64,000 bases of DNA from Laccaria trichodermophora. Its lineage: Eukaryota > Basidiomycota > Agaricomycetes > Agaricales > Hydnangiaceae. This document shows, piece after piece, positions 31,714-42,893 of this stretch; positions within the stretch are counted from its first letter, which is position 1; every line of letters starts with the position of its first letter. Position numbers and translations under genes: made by a program. The notes under the pieces were generated by a model. That model was not told the origin of the DNA and made no database searches. It saw only the letters and a program-made list of their open reading frames with translations. The DNA is taken from the NCBI GenBank assembly GCA_018417955.1, contig JACTVC010000002.1, forward strand, positions 682,001-746,000, written 5' to 3'.

Positions 31714-32288
31714 TGTGCTCAGTGCTGGAATCAGGTGGAATGAGTGTTTTCATAGCTGGAGTCTCGCACTGACCTTGAGCTGTTGAACGGCGTTGGTAGA
31801 TACAACTTGAGTAGACGTTGGTCAATAAGCGCTGGTTGACGCTAATTGCTGTGACACGCTGTCATGTGGTACCGACGTGCGCCCGCCGCCATAGCCTAAT
31901 GCATATGAAAAGGAAGGATTCTTTTTTTTTTCTGTTTCAATCTGAATGACATATCAACGTTCAACGATGAGGTCCAGTGGCAGAATTCTCTAGTTAGTGG
32001 TCAAACGGCAACCATGGATTGGGACCGGGAGATCATCATCAGAACAAGTTGACAGAAGATAAAGATCGGGTGCGGTGAAATCACGAAGAAGGCTTTGAAC
32101 CACATGACATGTAGGGCGGTTCAAGGCTCGTCCTAGCCAGAGATCATCCAGCTCTCAAACGACAGGCTGCATTGAATCTCACTACTCGCAAATAACGATC
32201 AGCAACGCATAAAAGAATACTTTTTTTTTGACACGACAAGCCATGATGCATAAGCATATTCCTCCCCTTAGCCTCCCCTTAACCCCAT
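31714..32288. other. Intergenic; contains the RPS13 3' flank that seeds dispersed fragments
   Basis: No gene is present. 32019-32240 is the 3' flank of RPS13, and parts of it recur at 23868-24065, 26803-26836 and 30215-30365. A T-rich tract (TTTTTTTTT) lies at 31922-31931 and another at 32221-32230. Confidence 0.5.
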
Positions 32289-32933
32289 CTACGCAATAAG
32301 CGTCGAAGCAGTAGCAGCATCATACTTGAACGTCGGCGCAATCTGCTGCTTTGTCTTATAATACCTCGCAAGCCTATGGATCCTAGACTCGATAAGGATA
32401 AGACGGAACTTGGAGTCCTTGTCCTTCCTGTTGACTTCGAGGTGCTTGCGGACGGCAACCGCCTTTTTGATGAGGTGCCAGAGGTCCTCAGGGATGGATG
32501 GGCCAAGTCCTATCCCCAAACAAAAAGGTGCGTGCAAATATGCGCGAAGGTGGCATAGAAAGAAGGAAGGGAGAGAAAAAAAAGAAAGTGGTAAGATGAG
32601 GAAGGGAAGCAACGAAGGAAGAAACGCACCTTGAGATTTAAGGATACGCAAGATCTTGTTTCCCGTGACGAAACGAACTTGGGGGATCCCATGCGAGTCT
32701 CGGAGGGTGACGCCGATTTGGGATGGGGTTAGGCCTTTACGGGCGAGTTTGACGATGTGGTCGACGACGTCTTCGGGGGTGGTTTTGAGCCATGAGGGGG
32801 GCGCCCTGCGGTAGGGTAGTGCCGAGGACGCTGGATTGCAATTAGGTAGTTAGCAGTTGAAGAAAAAAACGACATCGGAGGAGGAAGAGGGAAACGCACA
32901 AATGCCCTTTCCGGGAGCATGCATGCGACCCAT
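32289..32933 (-). CDS. RPS13: 40S ribosomal protein S13 (uS15)
   Basis: Three exons were placed by frame: 32900-32933, 32630-32830 and 32289-32509, with GT..AG introns of 69 and 120 nt. The product begins [20 protein letters not shown] and ends [20 protein letters not shown] then LIA. These are the uS15 signatures, including [20 protein letters not shown] and [12 protein letters not shown]. The mature length is about 151 residues, the family's normal size. uS15 sits in the body of the small subunit and binds 18S rRNA. It is divergent from RPS6 with 353 bp between start codons. The intact frame and conserved sequence suggest this is the functional copy. Confidence 0.95.
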
Positions 32934-33286
32934 TGTTGCTCTGTACAATAATGCCTGATCAGAATCGACGACGGTGAAGAGGGTAAAACTGCGACTTGCA
33001 ATAGTTTTGCGGGGGTGAAGTCTTGAAGTCTTGAGGAATTGCACCAGTTAGTGTGGTGAGAGCGTCAACAACAAAGGATGGCGGCAACTTCCGAAGTGGC
33101 TGAGGTGGAACTATACAGCTGTTAAACTTTATTCGATCGGTGGATTTGTGTGTTTGTACGTGTTACTGACCCATCCAGCTCGCCCATTTGCAAGAGTGTG
33201 TCGTAGGTGACCCAACTCTCCTTCCTCAAGGTATATCGTCTCCTCGTCGTTTTTTGTAGTGGAGAGCTCACGGCGTTTTTTACAGC
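32934..33286. promoter_or_regulatory. Shared bidirectional promoter of RPS13 and RPS6
   Basis: The 353-bp interval separates two divergent start codons. Pyrimidine-rich runs near the RPS6 start (ACTCTCCTTCCTC; GTCTCCTCGTCGTTTTTT) resemble the CT-rich initiators common in fungal ribosomal protein genes. I saw no unambiguous TATA box. Regulation as one unit is an inference from the layout. Confidence 0.5.
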
Positions 33287-34262
33287 ATGAAGTTCAACAT
33301 CGCCAGTAAGTCATCTCTACACATTCATCGTCGCCATCGCCTCAACCACCCAAACAGACCCCGCAACTGGGGCCCAAAAACTCCTCGACCTCGACGATGA
33401 GAAACGATAGTACGAATTTCTCCCATCTTGTCCCCATCCATCATCTAACAGACCCCTGTCCACCAGCCGCGTATTCTACGACAAGAAAATCGCTCAAGAA
33501 GTCCAAGGCGACTCTTTCGGCGACGAATGGAAAGGGTACATCTTCCGCATCACAGGCGGAAACGACAAACAAGGCTTCCCAATGAAACAAGGTGTCCTTC
33601 TCCCCTCTCGCGTCCGCCTCCTCCTCGCCGACGGGCACTCGTGCTACCGCCCCCGCCGCTCCGGCGAACGTAAGCGCAAATCCGTTAGAGGGTGTATCGT
33701 CGGACCCGATATCGCCGTTTTGTCCCTTGTCATTGTTAAACAGGGCGAAAGTGAGATTCCGGGGTTGACGGATACGGTTCTGCCTAAGCGGCTTGGGCCG
33801 AAGAGGGCTACGAAGATTAAGAGCTTTTTTAATTTGAGCAAGGAGGATGATGTTAGGAAGTATGTTGTTAGGAGGGAGGTTAAGAGTGCTAAGAAGGAGG
33901 ATGCGAAACCTTATACCAAGGCGTGAGTTTCTTTCTATGCTAGGCTTTTTTTTGGTGGCTTATGACTGCTTTGTAGACCCAAGATTCAACGATTGGTCAC
34001 CCCCATTCGTCTCCAACGTCGTCGTCACCTCAACGCACTCAAGCGTCGCAGGATAGAACACCAGAAGGAGCAAAAGACCGAGTACGAGTGCGTATTACTC
34101 CCCAGTCTCTCTTCCCGCCTTTCTTCCCACTAACTAACACCCCCCACTCTTAACAGCGCCCTCATCGCCAAACGCGTGTCCGAGAAAAAGGCAAAGGCCG
34201 CAGCTATCAAGGCGTCGCACCACAAAGCGACCGCCGCCGCCGCCACCACCACCACTGCCTAA
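33287..34262 (+). CDS. RPS6: 40S ribosomal protein S6 (eS6)
   Basis: Five exons join in frame: 33287-33305, 33358-33409, 33467-33922, 33977-34087 and 34157-34262. The product starts [20 protein letters not shown], continues [60 protein letters not shown] and [20 protein letters not shown]. It ends with a basic tail ([20 protein letters not shown] ... [20 protein letters not shown]). eS6 is a small-subunit surface protein; in many eukaryotes its C-terminal serines are phosphorylated downstream of TOR. The alanine/threonine-rich end here has no obvious RRxSS site, and the last residues are TTTTA. All exon borders are GT..AG. Confidence 0.95.
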
Positions 34263-36122
34263 ATCCTTTTCGGGCGTTGCTTACTCGAGCAGTCGAGGTT
34301 GTGTTTGTCTTGCGTATCGCTCCGCTTTTTAAGTATGCATCATGTCCTAGGCTAAGCAAACATTTCATGATTTTGAAAAAAATGAGTGGTTATACGCGAG
34401 TATGTAGTGAGAACTGGTGAGATGGATCTCTGAACCCGAGACTAAAGTAATCCTGCTTTGTACCATCACATAGTTCAAAGCCCTTTTTCGTGATTTAACC
34501 AAACGCGATCTTCTTTCTCTTCTGTCAACGATCTCCCAGTGCCAAACTATGGCTGCTAGTCGGCCAACGTGAAGTACTAGTTAGGGACTTTTGCCTTCAA
34601 GTCCTCCGTCACAACTTTTCGTTGGAGAAGTTTGGAAAGTGATGCGTTGATGAGTTGCTTTTCTTTTTCCACCGTCACCACCACTTGCCCCATGCGAATC
34701 CCGTCAACGTAGATATAGATTGCGAGGGTCCCACTCGTTCAGTGTTTGCGTGTAAGTTTGCCTCAGCTCATCCCCATCTAACTCGGTGTCTATAGCCTTC
34801 AGTGGAGTCACTTGCCAGGTCATCCGAAGAAGAATCAGGTACATACATACTTACGGTCGGGCCCCACAGACTCTCACTCAGTGGAAGCTCCTCCGGATCC
34901 AAAAGATTTCATGTGATAATCGTCCTCGGAAGGCCCTTGCACTGATCATGACGGAATAATGAAACTTGCACCCGTAAGCGTTCCTCGAATCCCGAGTCGC
35001 TTGCCAGGCCATCTGAAGAAGAATCACGTACAGTCGAGGAGAGGTTTACCAGTACCGGGCCCCACATTGGAAGCACCTTCGGATCCAAAAGATTTCATGT
35101 GATAATCGTCCTCGGACGGCCTTGCACTGACGGAATAATGAAACTTGCACCCGTTGGCTTTTTGAAGAACATCAACGGACTTGAAGAAAAAGAAAAAGGT
35201 CCTTCCGAGTCTTTATGATGATATCAACCTAGAGTGGACGCTTCTACATACCAATCCCCTTTGGAGGGGCTCTAGTCATCGCGTCTGGCTCTGTTACGGA
35301 TCATCCGGGGTGTTCAAGTGACTTTGTCAAGATGGAGGAAACCACTCGCACCCTCGGGGATATGTACTACACCTTGAAGGCACATGGCGTTGGGCGCGTT
35401 CAATCATCAAAGTGTACCTTTGAAGACTGAAACCAGCATGCCAGATAGAACCTCGGTGCTGGAGAAGTACCAAAAGATAAATTGGCCGTCCGACACAACT
35501 GTCCCGGGTTTTTTTTTTTTTGGCGCTCTCAACTCGGTGAGATTGGGGACTAAAGTGGGTACTTCTGTCTTCTTTGATTTGCATGTGACGTACAAGAATC
35601 GTCGAAAATCCACGGAGTATCGGAAATTTTTCTTCCATGGGAAGAAATAACTATAGTTCAAGAAAAGAAATCATTGCGCTCGTTGACACGTTCGAAATTC
35701 GACATGTAGCGGTCGTGCCTTCATAGAACAACGGAGGTCTCGAACGATAGGCAATTCAGAGGCTCGCCAACCTCAATTTTCGAACCAAATCAACTGTTCG
35801 GACTCGTCGGGGACCTCAAAACCCGGGGCCCATATAACTTTTTGGTTGTCCTTCCTTCCAGCTCGATAATGGGCATCACACCGTCGATTCTCCGGCAGAG
35901 AATAACGAAAACGCCTTGCGGAGCAATTCCACATTGTTCGAGAAAATCCGAACTCATAGTGCCGTAAATTGCCACTTGGAGTATGTTTTTCGCCCTCTCA
36001 AGCTTCGGAACCGCAAATCATCATAGCAATTACTGGTAACACCTCCCGACAAGAATGTCCAGGTCCACAATTCACGAAACGCATGGCTACCATTACCCTC
36101 GACCCATCGTGATTATTGTATG
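34263..36122. other. Intergenic, duplicated sequence upstream of expansin-like copy 1
   Basis: No gene is supported. It contains a 170-bp direct repeat (next entry), and from about 35000 onward sequence that is shared with 38330-40000 and, inverted, with 37600-38330. Confidence 0.5.
34807..35160. repeat. Direct repeat of about 170 bp
   Basis: The first copy (34807-34980) and second copy (34990-35160) share GAAGAAGAATCA, CGGGCCCCACA, CGGATCCAAAAGATTTCATG, TGATAATCGTCCTCGGA and GGAATAATGAAACTTGCACC in the same order. Confidence 0.8.
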
Positions 36123-36129
36123 TATAAAA
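36123..36129 (+). promoter_or_regulatory. TATA box of expansin-like copy 1
   Basis: TATAAAA within TGTATAAAAAGACTGCGATT, 62 bp before the start codon. It is conserved at the same distance in the other two copies. Confidence 0.6.
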
Positions 36130-36190
36130 AGACTGCGATTACTTCGTTATTAGACTCAGCAAACTTGCCCACAACACCCATTTCTTCAGC

Positions 36191-36716
36191 ATGAAACTCA
36201 GTCTTGTAGCCTCCGCTCTCTTCGCCCTCTGCGTCAAGGCAGCTACTACCACCAGCCACGCATACACCGGACCTGGTGGGTTTGTCCATTGTAGTTGAAA
36301 CATTTCACTAACTCTCTTTCAGCGATATCCTACTCTCCTGGGGGCGTAAGTCTATGGTATTACCAACTTATCAGCAGTCTCTTTGCTCACTTCGTTTTTC
36401 TCAAAAAAAGATTATCGGTACCTGCGGAGTGCACATTCAGAATTCCGACTTTTCCGTGGCACTCGATAACACTCAGTTCGCGCATGGCAAAGTCTGCGGA
36501 CACAAGGTCAAAGTGTCCTGTAAGCCCTCTCCATGAAAATTCTCCTGCACGCGATGACCAATGTCTTTTTTTGTAGATGGAAAAAAGAGCGCTATCGTGA
36601 CTGTTGCCGACAAATGCCCTACGTGCGTTGGCGGCATAGGTCTCACCCCAGCTGCATTCAAGTATTTTGCGCCGCTTGAAAAGGGATTGTTCGAAGCCAC
36701 TTGGGAATTCATATGA
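36191..36716 (+). CDS. Small secreted expansin-like / double-psi beta-barrel protein, copy 1
   Basis: Four exons (36191-36275, 36323-36345, 36411-36519, 36577-36716) join in frame to 118 residues. Residues 1-18 (MKLSLVASALFALCVKAA) are a signal peptide. The mature part is a RlpA-like double-psi barrel of the barwin/expansin superfamily with GTCGVHIQNSDFSVALDN, KVCGHKVKV, SAIVTVADKCPTCVGGIGLT and a PAAFKYFAPLEKG..TWEFI end. The four cysteines (GTCG, VCG, CPTC) are those of Agaricomycete small secreted expansin-like or riboflavin-aldehyde-forming-enzyme-like proteins. They act outside the cell, probably on or near the wall, and enzymatic activity is unproven. A second exon of only 23 nt is shared by all three copies. 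Confidence 0.85.
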
Positions 36717-37032
36717 GAGGGATGTCAAGTGCATCTCCTTCCCTCGTAATTAATTCTCCGTCGCGATACACATTGTATTTTGGACGATGCTTTTGGTTGA
36801 TGCATGCAGATTTAGCCACATGTCGTGATCCATAAGCTGGTGCGTGTAATGAATATCCTTGAGGTTTGGTGGTCGGTGAGATTGGAATGCAGCGGACCTC
36901 AGCATAAACAAAGCACTCAAAGGTGTGCACTGGCCGCGCTAGGGTGTGTGTTCGATTTGAGCCCTCGTATACGTAGGTGAAAATACGACGGATAATTATT
37001 TATGACGGAAAGAAGTGGACATGATATCCCTC

Positions 37033-37560
37033 TCATACAAATTCCCAAGTGGCTTCGAACCATCCACTTGAGAGCGGCGCAAAATACTCGAATGCAGCTG
37101 GGGTGAGACCTATGCCGCCAACACAGGTAGGGCATTTGTCGGCAACAGTAACGATAGCGCTCTGTCCCCCATCTATTAAAAACATCAGGTTTCAACGTCA
37201 TCGCGTAGAGGAAAATTCAACGGAGAACGCTTACAGGACACTTGGACACTGCGTCCGCACAATCCGCCAGTCCCAAACTGAGTATTGTCGAGGGCCACGG
37301 AAAAGTCGGAATTCTGAATGGCCACTCCACAGGTACCAATAATCTTTTTCAAAAAGAACAAGTGAGCAAAGAGACTGCTGATAAGTTGGTAACACCATAA
37401 ACTTACGCCCCCAGGGGTATAATATGTCGCTGTTAGAAAGTCATAAAATGTTCAACAACAATGATCAAGATGGGATAAACCCACCAGGTCCAGTATCTGA
37501 GGCGGTAGCCGCCGTTACGAAGAGGGCGAGGAGAGCGGAGGTTACAAAACTGAATTGCAT
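37033..37560 (-). CDS. Small secreted expansin-like protein, copy 2 (inverted)
   Basis: Exons 37485-37560, 37407-37429, 37235-37343 and 37033-37172 join in frame to 115 residues. The signal peptide is MQFSFVTSALLALFVTAATA. The mature protein shares GTCGVAIQNSDFSVALDN, GLCGRSVQV, SAIVTVADKCPTCVGGIGLT and TWEFV with its paralogues. Exon lengths 2-4 (23, 109, 140 nt) are identical in all copies, showing a single ancestral gene. Differences lie mainly in the signal peptide and the region before the second cysteine. The frame is intact. Confidence 0.85.
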
Positions 37561-37617
37561 GTTGAAGAAAGAGGTGTTGTGGGCTTTGCTGAGGCCAATA
37601 GCGAAGTATTCGCAGTC

Positions 37618-37624
37618 TTTTATA
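37618..37624 (-). promoter_or_regulatory. TATA box of expansin-like copy 2
   Basis: TATAAAA within GTATAAAAGACTGCGAATAC on the minus strand, 58 bp upstream of the start codon. Confidence 0.6.
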
Positions 37625-39049
37625 CATCCAATAATCACAAAGGGTCGAGGGCATCACAGCAGTGCGTTTCACAATCATGGACCCGGTTATTCTTGTCGAT
37701 AGGTGCTAGCAACAAGTGTTACGATTATTTGCGGGTTCCGACGTTTGAAAAGAGCGAAACACGTACTCAAAGTCGTATTTTCCGGGGCTACGAATCCGTA
37801 TTTTCTCGCCAACGTGGAATTTCTCCACCGGGCATTTCGTTGTTGTGAACTTGCCCTGCCGGAGAATAAAATTAACGGTGTGACGTACTACCGTCGCCAT
37901 TCTTGAGTTGGAAGGAAAGTCAATCTCTGAGACTATAGTACGGGGCCCGGGCTCTGAAGCTTCTGAAGCCCCACCTTTGCTTCGAAAATCGGAGTTGGAA
38001 AGCCCCGGGAATTTTCTGCTGCTATGAAGGCATGACTACATGCTTCATATCGGATTTCGAACGCGTTGACGAGCGCGGCCGTGGTGATTTCGTGATAGAA
38101 TCTCCCGACACTCCATGGATCCTTCAAAAGTTCTTCAGATTAGCTCCTTTAGGTCAGCGTCGGAAGGTCACTTACATGGAAACAAGACAGAGTCACTTCA
38201 ATCCAATCCATCGGTTGTACGGAAGTACGAACCATAATGACAAAGCGCTGGAGTACTACTGTACAAGTGTTTCCCACGGTGACAGCTATCCTGCGGCGTA
38301 CAAAGAATCACAGTACCAGTCAAGGTGAGTTTTCCCTGGAAGATTCAAAGATTTATGTATAATTGCTATCAAGGACCCATAGCGTGCGCCGACGCGTCGA
38401 CGGAATGATGAAAACGCACCTAAGCTTTCAAAAGACATCAACAGCAGAACAAAGTCATTCCGAGTCCTGTGACCAATCTACCATAAAATTCTCATACTCA
38501 TTCCCTACAAGCTCTCTGTTGAGGGGGTTCTAGTCACCATGTCCGGCTCCGTCACGGATTAGCTGTTATCCGTGGTGTTTGAGTGACTAGAGCTGACCTA
38601 GTTGCTTAGCTCTGCATTGAAGGCTACGTGTTTCTTGAAGTCTTATACGCCTCAAACTACCACTCGCCCCCTCGGGATAGAAATGCGACATCATGGCTGC
38701 CCGCCGTTTGAAAATATATGAATATTCCACCGAAGGCGCAAGGACTCGGAGCAAGCCTGTTCTTGAGTCCAAGGACGTTGACTCAAGGGTTGGAGCTTGA
38801 GGGGACCTCGCCTTCCCTCATTATGATAATAATTATCAAGTGAGTGACCAGGTTGATCTTCCTTACATAAGTAAGAGCTGATTTTAGGAGTGTCTAAACG
38901 AGCGGTATTGAAACACCAAGGGCTTTGCACTCGAAGTAGCTGTTCAGAATTTGTTATAGATCCATCCGTAAAGGCACACGCAGCCTTGGAAACACCGTGA
39001 AAGCACATGGCGTTGGGGCGTTCAATTAGCAAGGTGAGAGCTTTTCCCG

Positions 39050-39385
39050 TAATACTACTTATGAGCATTGAAACCAGCACGTTGAGATAGAAACGCGGCC
39101 TCCTCAAAAAAGGGTAGGAATGGAGAGGGAAAAAGAAGTTCTGACCTCAACGGTCGGAGGTGCATGGACTCGGGGTAAGTTCGGCATGGAAGTGCTTCTT
39201 TCTCTTCATCGAAAACGCTTTCTGAGTTACCCTTCAACTCCGTGAGATTCGGATTAACGTGGACTCTGTCTCCCTCTATTATCCGTGAGTGATCTTCCGG
39301 TGTCGACAATCCTGAAATAGGCTGACCATACGAATTGTCGTAGATACTCAAGTCCTGCACATGGGATATTAATCATGAATGAAGG
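39050..39385 (-). repeat. Dispersed repeat, inverted copy of 26870-27180
   Basis: On the minus strand it reads ATCCCATGTGCAGGACTTGA, then GCCTATTTCAGGATTGTCGA, GAGAAAGAAGCACTTCCATG and CCCGAGTCCATGCACCTCCG, collinear with the other copy. It lies inside block C of the expansin triplication. Confidence 0.7.
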
Positions 39386-39973
39386 GGAGTAATAAAAGGT
39401 TTCACTTCCCAACTGAAACTTCAAGTTGAAGAAGGTAGACTGAAGAATTGTACAAGAATCGTTATAAATCCATGGAGTATCGGGAGATTGTCTCATGATA
39501 AGAAATCCAAGAATTCACCGCGCTCTTCGACGCGTTCGAAATACGGCATGAAGCAGTCATGCTCTCAGAGCAGCAGAAATATAACAAAATAAAACAGAAG
39601 TCTCAGGAGCTCGCCAACCAATATTCGAAGCAGAGTTCGTCGACTCGTCGGCGCTCCAAAGCTCGGGTCCCGTATAGTCTTTGTTTGACCTTCCTTCAAA
39701 CTCAATAATAGCGATGGTGGTACGTCACACCGTTGATTCCTCGGCAGGGCAAGACCACAAAAAAGAAACCCAGGGAACAATTCCACGTTGGCGAGAAATG
39801 CGGATTCGTAGCCCCGTAAAATACCACTTGGAGTATGCTTTTCGCTCCCTCAAACGTAGGAACCGCAAATAGTCATAGCTTTCATTGCCAACACCTACCG
39901 ACAAGAATTACGGGGTCTACAATCTATGAAACGCACGGCTATGATGCCTACGACCCTTTGTGACTATTGGGTG

Positions 39974-39980
39974 TATAAAA
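39974..39980 (+). promoter_or_regulatory. TATA box of expansin-like copy 3
   Basis: TATAAAA within GTGTATAAAAGACTGCGATT, 64 bp before the start codon. Confidence 0.6.
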
Positions 39981-40037
39981 GACTGCGATTACTTCCCTAT
40001 TGGCCTCAGAAAAGCCCACAACACCCATTTCTTCAAC

Positions 40038-40556
40038 ATGCATCTCAGTATTATAACCTCCGCTCTCCTCGCCGTCTGCGTAAAGGCGGCTAGCCACTCA
40101 TACACTGGGCCTGGTGGGTTTATCCATTTTAGTTGAACATTTCACTCACTCTCTTTCAGCGATATCCTATACTCCTGGGGGCGTAAGTCTATGGTATTAC
40201 CAACATATCAGCAGTCTCTTTGCTCACTTGGTTTATTTGCTAAAGATTATTGGTACCTGCGGAGTGGCCATTCAGAATTCCGATTTTTCCGTGGCCCTCG
40301 ATAACACTCAGTTTGTGCATGGCAGATTCTGCGGACGCAAGGTCAAAGTGTCCTGTAAGCGCCCTCCGTTGAATTCTTCTGTCCGCGAAGGCGTTGAAGC
40401 CCGATGGTTTTTATAGATGGGGGAAAGAGCGCTGTCATCACTATTGCCGACAAATGCCCTACTTGTGTTGGCGGCATAGGTCTCACCCCAGCTGCATTTG
40501 AGTACTTTGCGCCGCTCGAAAGTGGATGGTTCAAGGCTACTTGGGAATTTTTATGA
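40038..40556 (+). CDS. Small secreted expansin-like protein, copy 3
   Basis: Exons 40038-40113, 40160-40182, 40246-40354 and 40417-40556 join in frame to 115 residues. The signal peptide is MHLSIITSALLAVCVKAAS. The mature protein contains GTCGVAIQNSDFSVALDN, RFCGRKVKV, SAVITIADKCPTCVGGIGLT and TWEFL, so all four cysteines and the double-psi core are kept. Its promoter and 3' flank align with copy 1. Retention of open frames in three copies suggests selection on each. Confidence 0.85.
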
Positions 40557-40699
40557 AAAAGATATCAAGTCCATCTTCTTTCCCTCATAATAAATTCTCC
40601 GTCGCCATGTATGTTCAAAAGACGCTATATTTTTGAAAGATGCTGCAGGTAGATTTAGCCCCACGTTGTGATCAATAAGCTGGTGACGGACGCTTCCTG

Positions 40700-42449
40700 A
40701 ATGTGGAACTGCTAATTTTTGTGAATCGTACGTGGACATGAGTGGTCCATTCGATTGTATCTACATAAGGACCCTTACCCGTATTTCCGAAAGTTTAAAC
40801 ATCACTCGAGGCCTACCCTTGTCGAGGTCGACATTCGGCAGGGAGGGGAGGTGGAACCGGGATTGGATTAGGGAATTTGAATGACATTGCCTTCCCTGAG
40901 AAAGTTTGGCTGGGAATACACTGGAATGCATGGATTGTTTGAATGGTTTGAATGGGCTGATCAAAGCCGCGTGCATGTTTTTTATATCTCGGAACTTTCA
41001 CACTCTGCGCCGCCCTGCATAGGAACCGGGGTAACACCCTCAAATGTCGGTCTCATTTTCCAGAATGTTGGCCCTTTTTGTCTCGACATCGGACAAGGCT
41101 GGTCTCTTGCGGGACTAGTAAAGCGCAACTAAATTTCTTTCGTGAACAGGCGCCACCTCGTTTGAAAGTGTGCTACCATCAGTGTAGACCCGGAAAAAAT
41201 TTGCCAATTGAACTTAGGCATGTTTTAGCGACCCAATTTCGAAGAGACCCCGTTGTCAATGTTCGTTCGAAGGACCTTGGGCGCGGAGAGAAATAGCGCA
41301 AAGCAGCCTCGACCACTCCAACGGTCACCTTGTTGGACTGCGGATATGGCGCTGACGATCCGCTTTGCCTGTTGTCTAGACAAGTGGCATAGTAGGCATT
41401 TGGCGTTTTGGAAATGGACCGGCGTAACAGCCAAAATTTCACCCAAACCTGGGTGAGCGCACAGCCTTCAAGGGCATTAGGGCCTTCCTTGCATTAGAAG
41501 ACTTTCACTAGGTCGAAGGCGGAGGGAGCACAAACGGGAAGTTGCCCGCCCTCAATTGACGGAGTGTTGGTGTTTGGAGCCCCCTGGTAATTTACAGTTT
41601 TTGGATGAAGTTGCGTTTTGCCCAATATCCCGATATGTGGACCTGAAACGCGCCTAGTCATTAGAAAGATTGTGAATTCATTTATCACCGTAGGGGGATA
41701 GAGATTCGATAGTTGAGGGCTGGTGCGGCTAATAAAAGGCGCCAACGTAGGTTATGACAACGTCCGAATTTTTGCCACAGTCGTTGTGCTACACTCACTT
41801 ATCTTTTGTCAAATTCCGGAACGAAGAAGCATGTAATCCCACTGAGATAAAGTCATCGGGCCTATGTGTATAACGAGATAACTTCGAAATCGAGGTGGAG
41901 TCTCAGTTGAACTGGTAAAGCCCGCGAGCACTCTAAAAGTTAATTCATTTGAGAGCCTTTTGGTCGTCGACTGGTTGAAAACACTTCGAGATTTTCCTTA
42001 GCCTTAGGCGGGGTTATGGGCCATTAAAATTGATGCTTTTCTGGCGGTAAGTATCACAAACCGAGTCTGGTAAGATAGGTGATCTCGCTGATCGCCTTGT
42101 CATGCCCGGAGGCAAAGTGGCAGGCTACACAAATTGAAGTCTTGTCCCGACCTTGACTGAGTAGTGGCAACGAACAGCTTTCCGCAATGTCATCGACGAT
42201 GATTTTTGCTGCGAGGTCGAGTTGGTCAATATTATTTTGGTCAATATTATTGAGAAGAATTGAAGGCAACAAATGATCATTTTGCGTCGTTCCGACGCCG
42301 ACGGCTTGGACAATGTTGAGTTGACGTAAAGATATGGGACCCTTAACACAACGACACCGTGGTTAGGTCGATACAATCATGTCCTTGATGATTTATCAGT
42401 AACGCTTTGTGCTCAGTGATACAACACGGATACCTTATTCTTTCAAAAC
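40700..42449. other. Intergenic, no gene supported
   Basis: Only overlapping short ORFs on both strands, none with a family motif. A small direct repeat TTGGTCAATATTATT occurs twice at 42225-42250. Confidence 0.4.
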
Positions 42450-42893
42450 TCAAGTTGAAGCCGTCGCCACTTTCCCCTTCCCCTTTGATTTCCTCTTGTT
42501 AAATATAGGGAAGAACCTCATTTTCCCAAATTTCCTCGAACCCTTCGAAGGCTTTCTGGGGCCGCTTGTGCTGGTTCGGCGCCGTGACATAGACATCCTT
42601 GCCTCTGAGCAGTTCAGGGCAACAGTAGTTTGTTCGTGAGAATGCGGCGCCGAGCTGGTTGAGTAACAAGACTCAGAGTCGGAGTACTCATTGATGCTAA
42701 TCCGGCTCTCGTGCAAATTTACGTTAGTGGGGTATTCCCCAAGCTGATGATCATGAGAGTCAATGGTGACACATGTCTGGGAGGATGCCGCGGCGTCTTT
42801 GACTGCAAACGAGGACGAGATCAAGTTGGGGAGAGGCAGAGGTGAAGTGGGTGACGAGGTACGGCCTGACGGGCGATCACTCGATGAATCCAT
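42450..42893 (-). CDS. Hypothetical Ser/Thr-rich protein with basic C-terminus
   Basis: A 147-codon ORF starts at ATG 42893. The N-terminal two thirds are Ser/Pro/Thr-rich and disordered (SGRTSSPTSPLPLPNLISSS). The C-terminus is strongly basic (RKPSKGSRKFGKMRFFPIF, then NKRKSKGKGK), resembling a nuclear-localisation or membrane-binding tail. No domain is recognised, and no introns are needed. Codon choice and composition look protein-like, but the evidence is only the open frame. Confidence 0.4.
   Translation of the reverse strand: MDSSSDRPSGRTSSPTSPLPLPNLISSSFAVKDAAASSQTCVTIDSHDHQLGEYPTNVNLHESRISINEYSDSESCYSTSSAPHSHEQTTVALNCSEARMSMSRRRTSTSGPRKPSKGSRKFGKMRFFPIFNKRKSKGKGKVATAST

Larger units (their letters stand above)
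35000..40700. repeat. Segmental triplication containing three expansin-like genes
   Basis: Block A (about 35000-36900, plus) and block C (about 38340-40700, plus) align through the promoter, gene and 3' flank; for example CCACTTGGAGTATG(T/C)TTTTCGC occurs at both 35972 and 39820. Block B (about 37030-38330) is an inverted copy; for example the 37910-37950 sequence is the reverse complement of 39660-39700. The three blocks have diverged at many sites but remain collinear. Confidence 0.7.
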
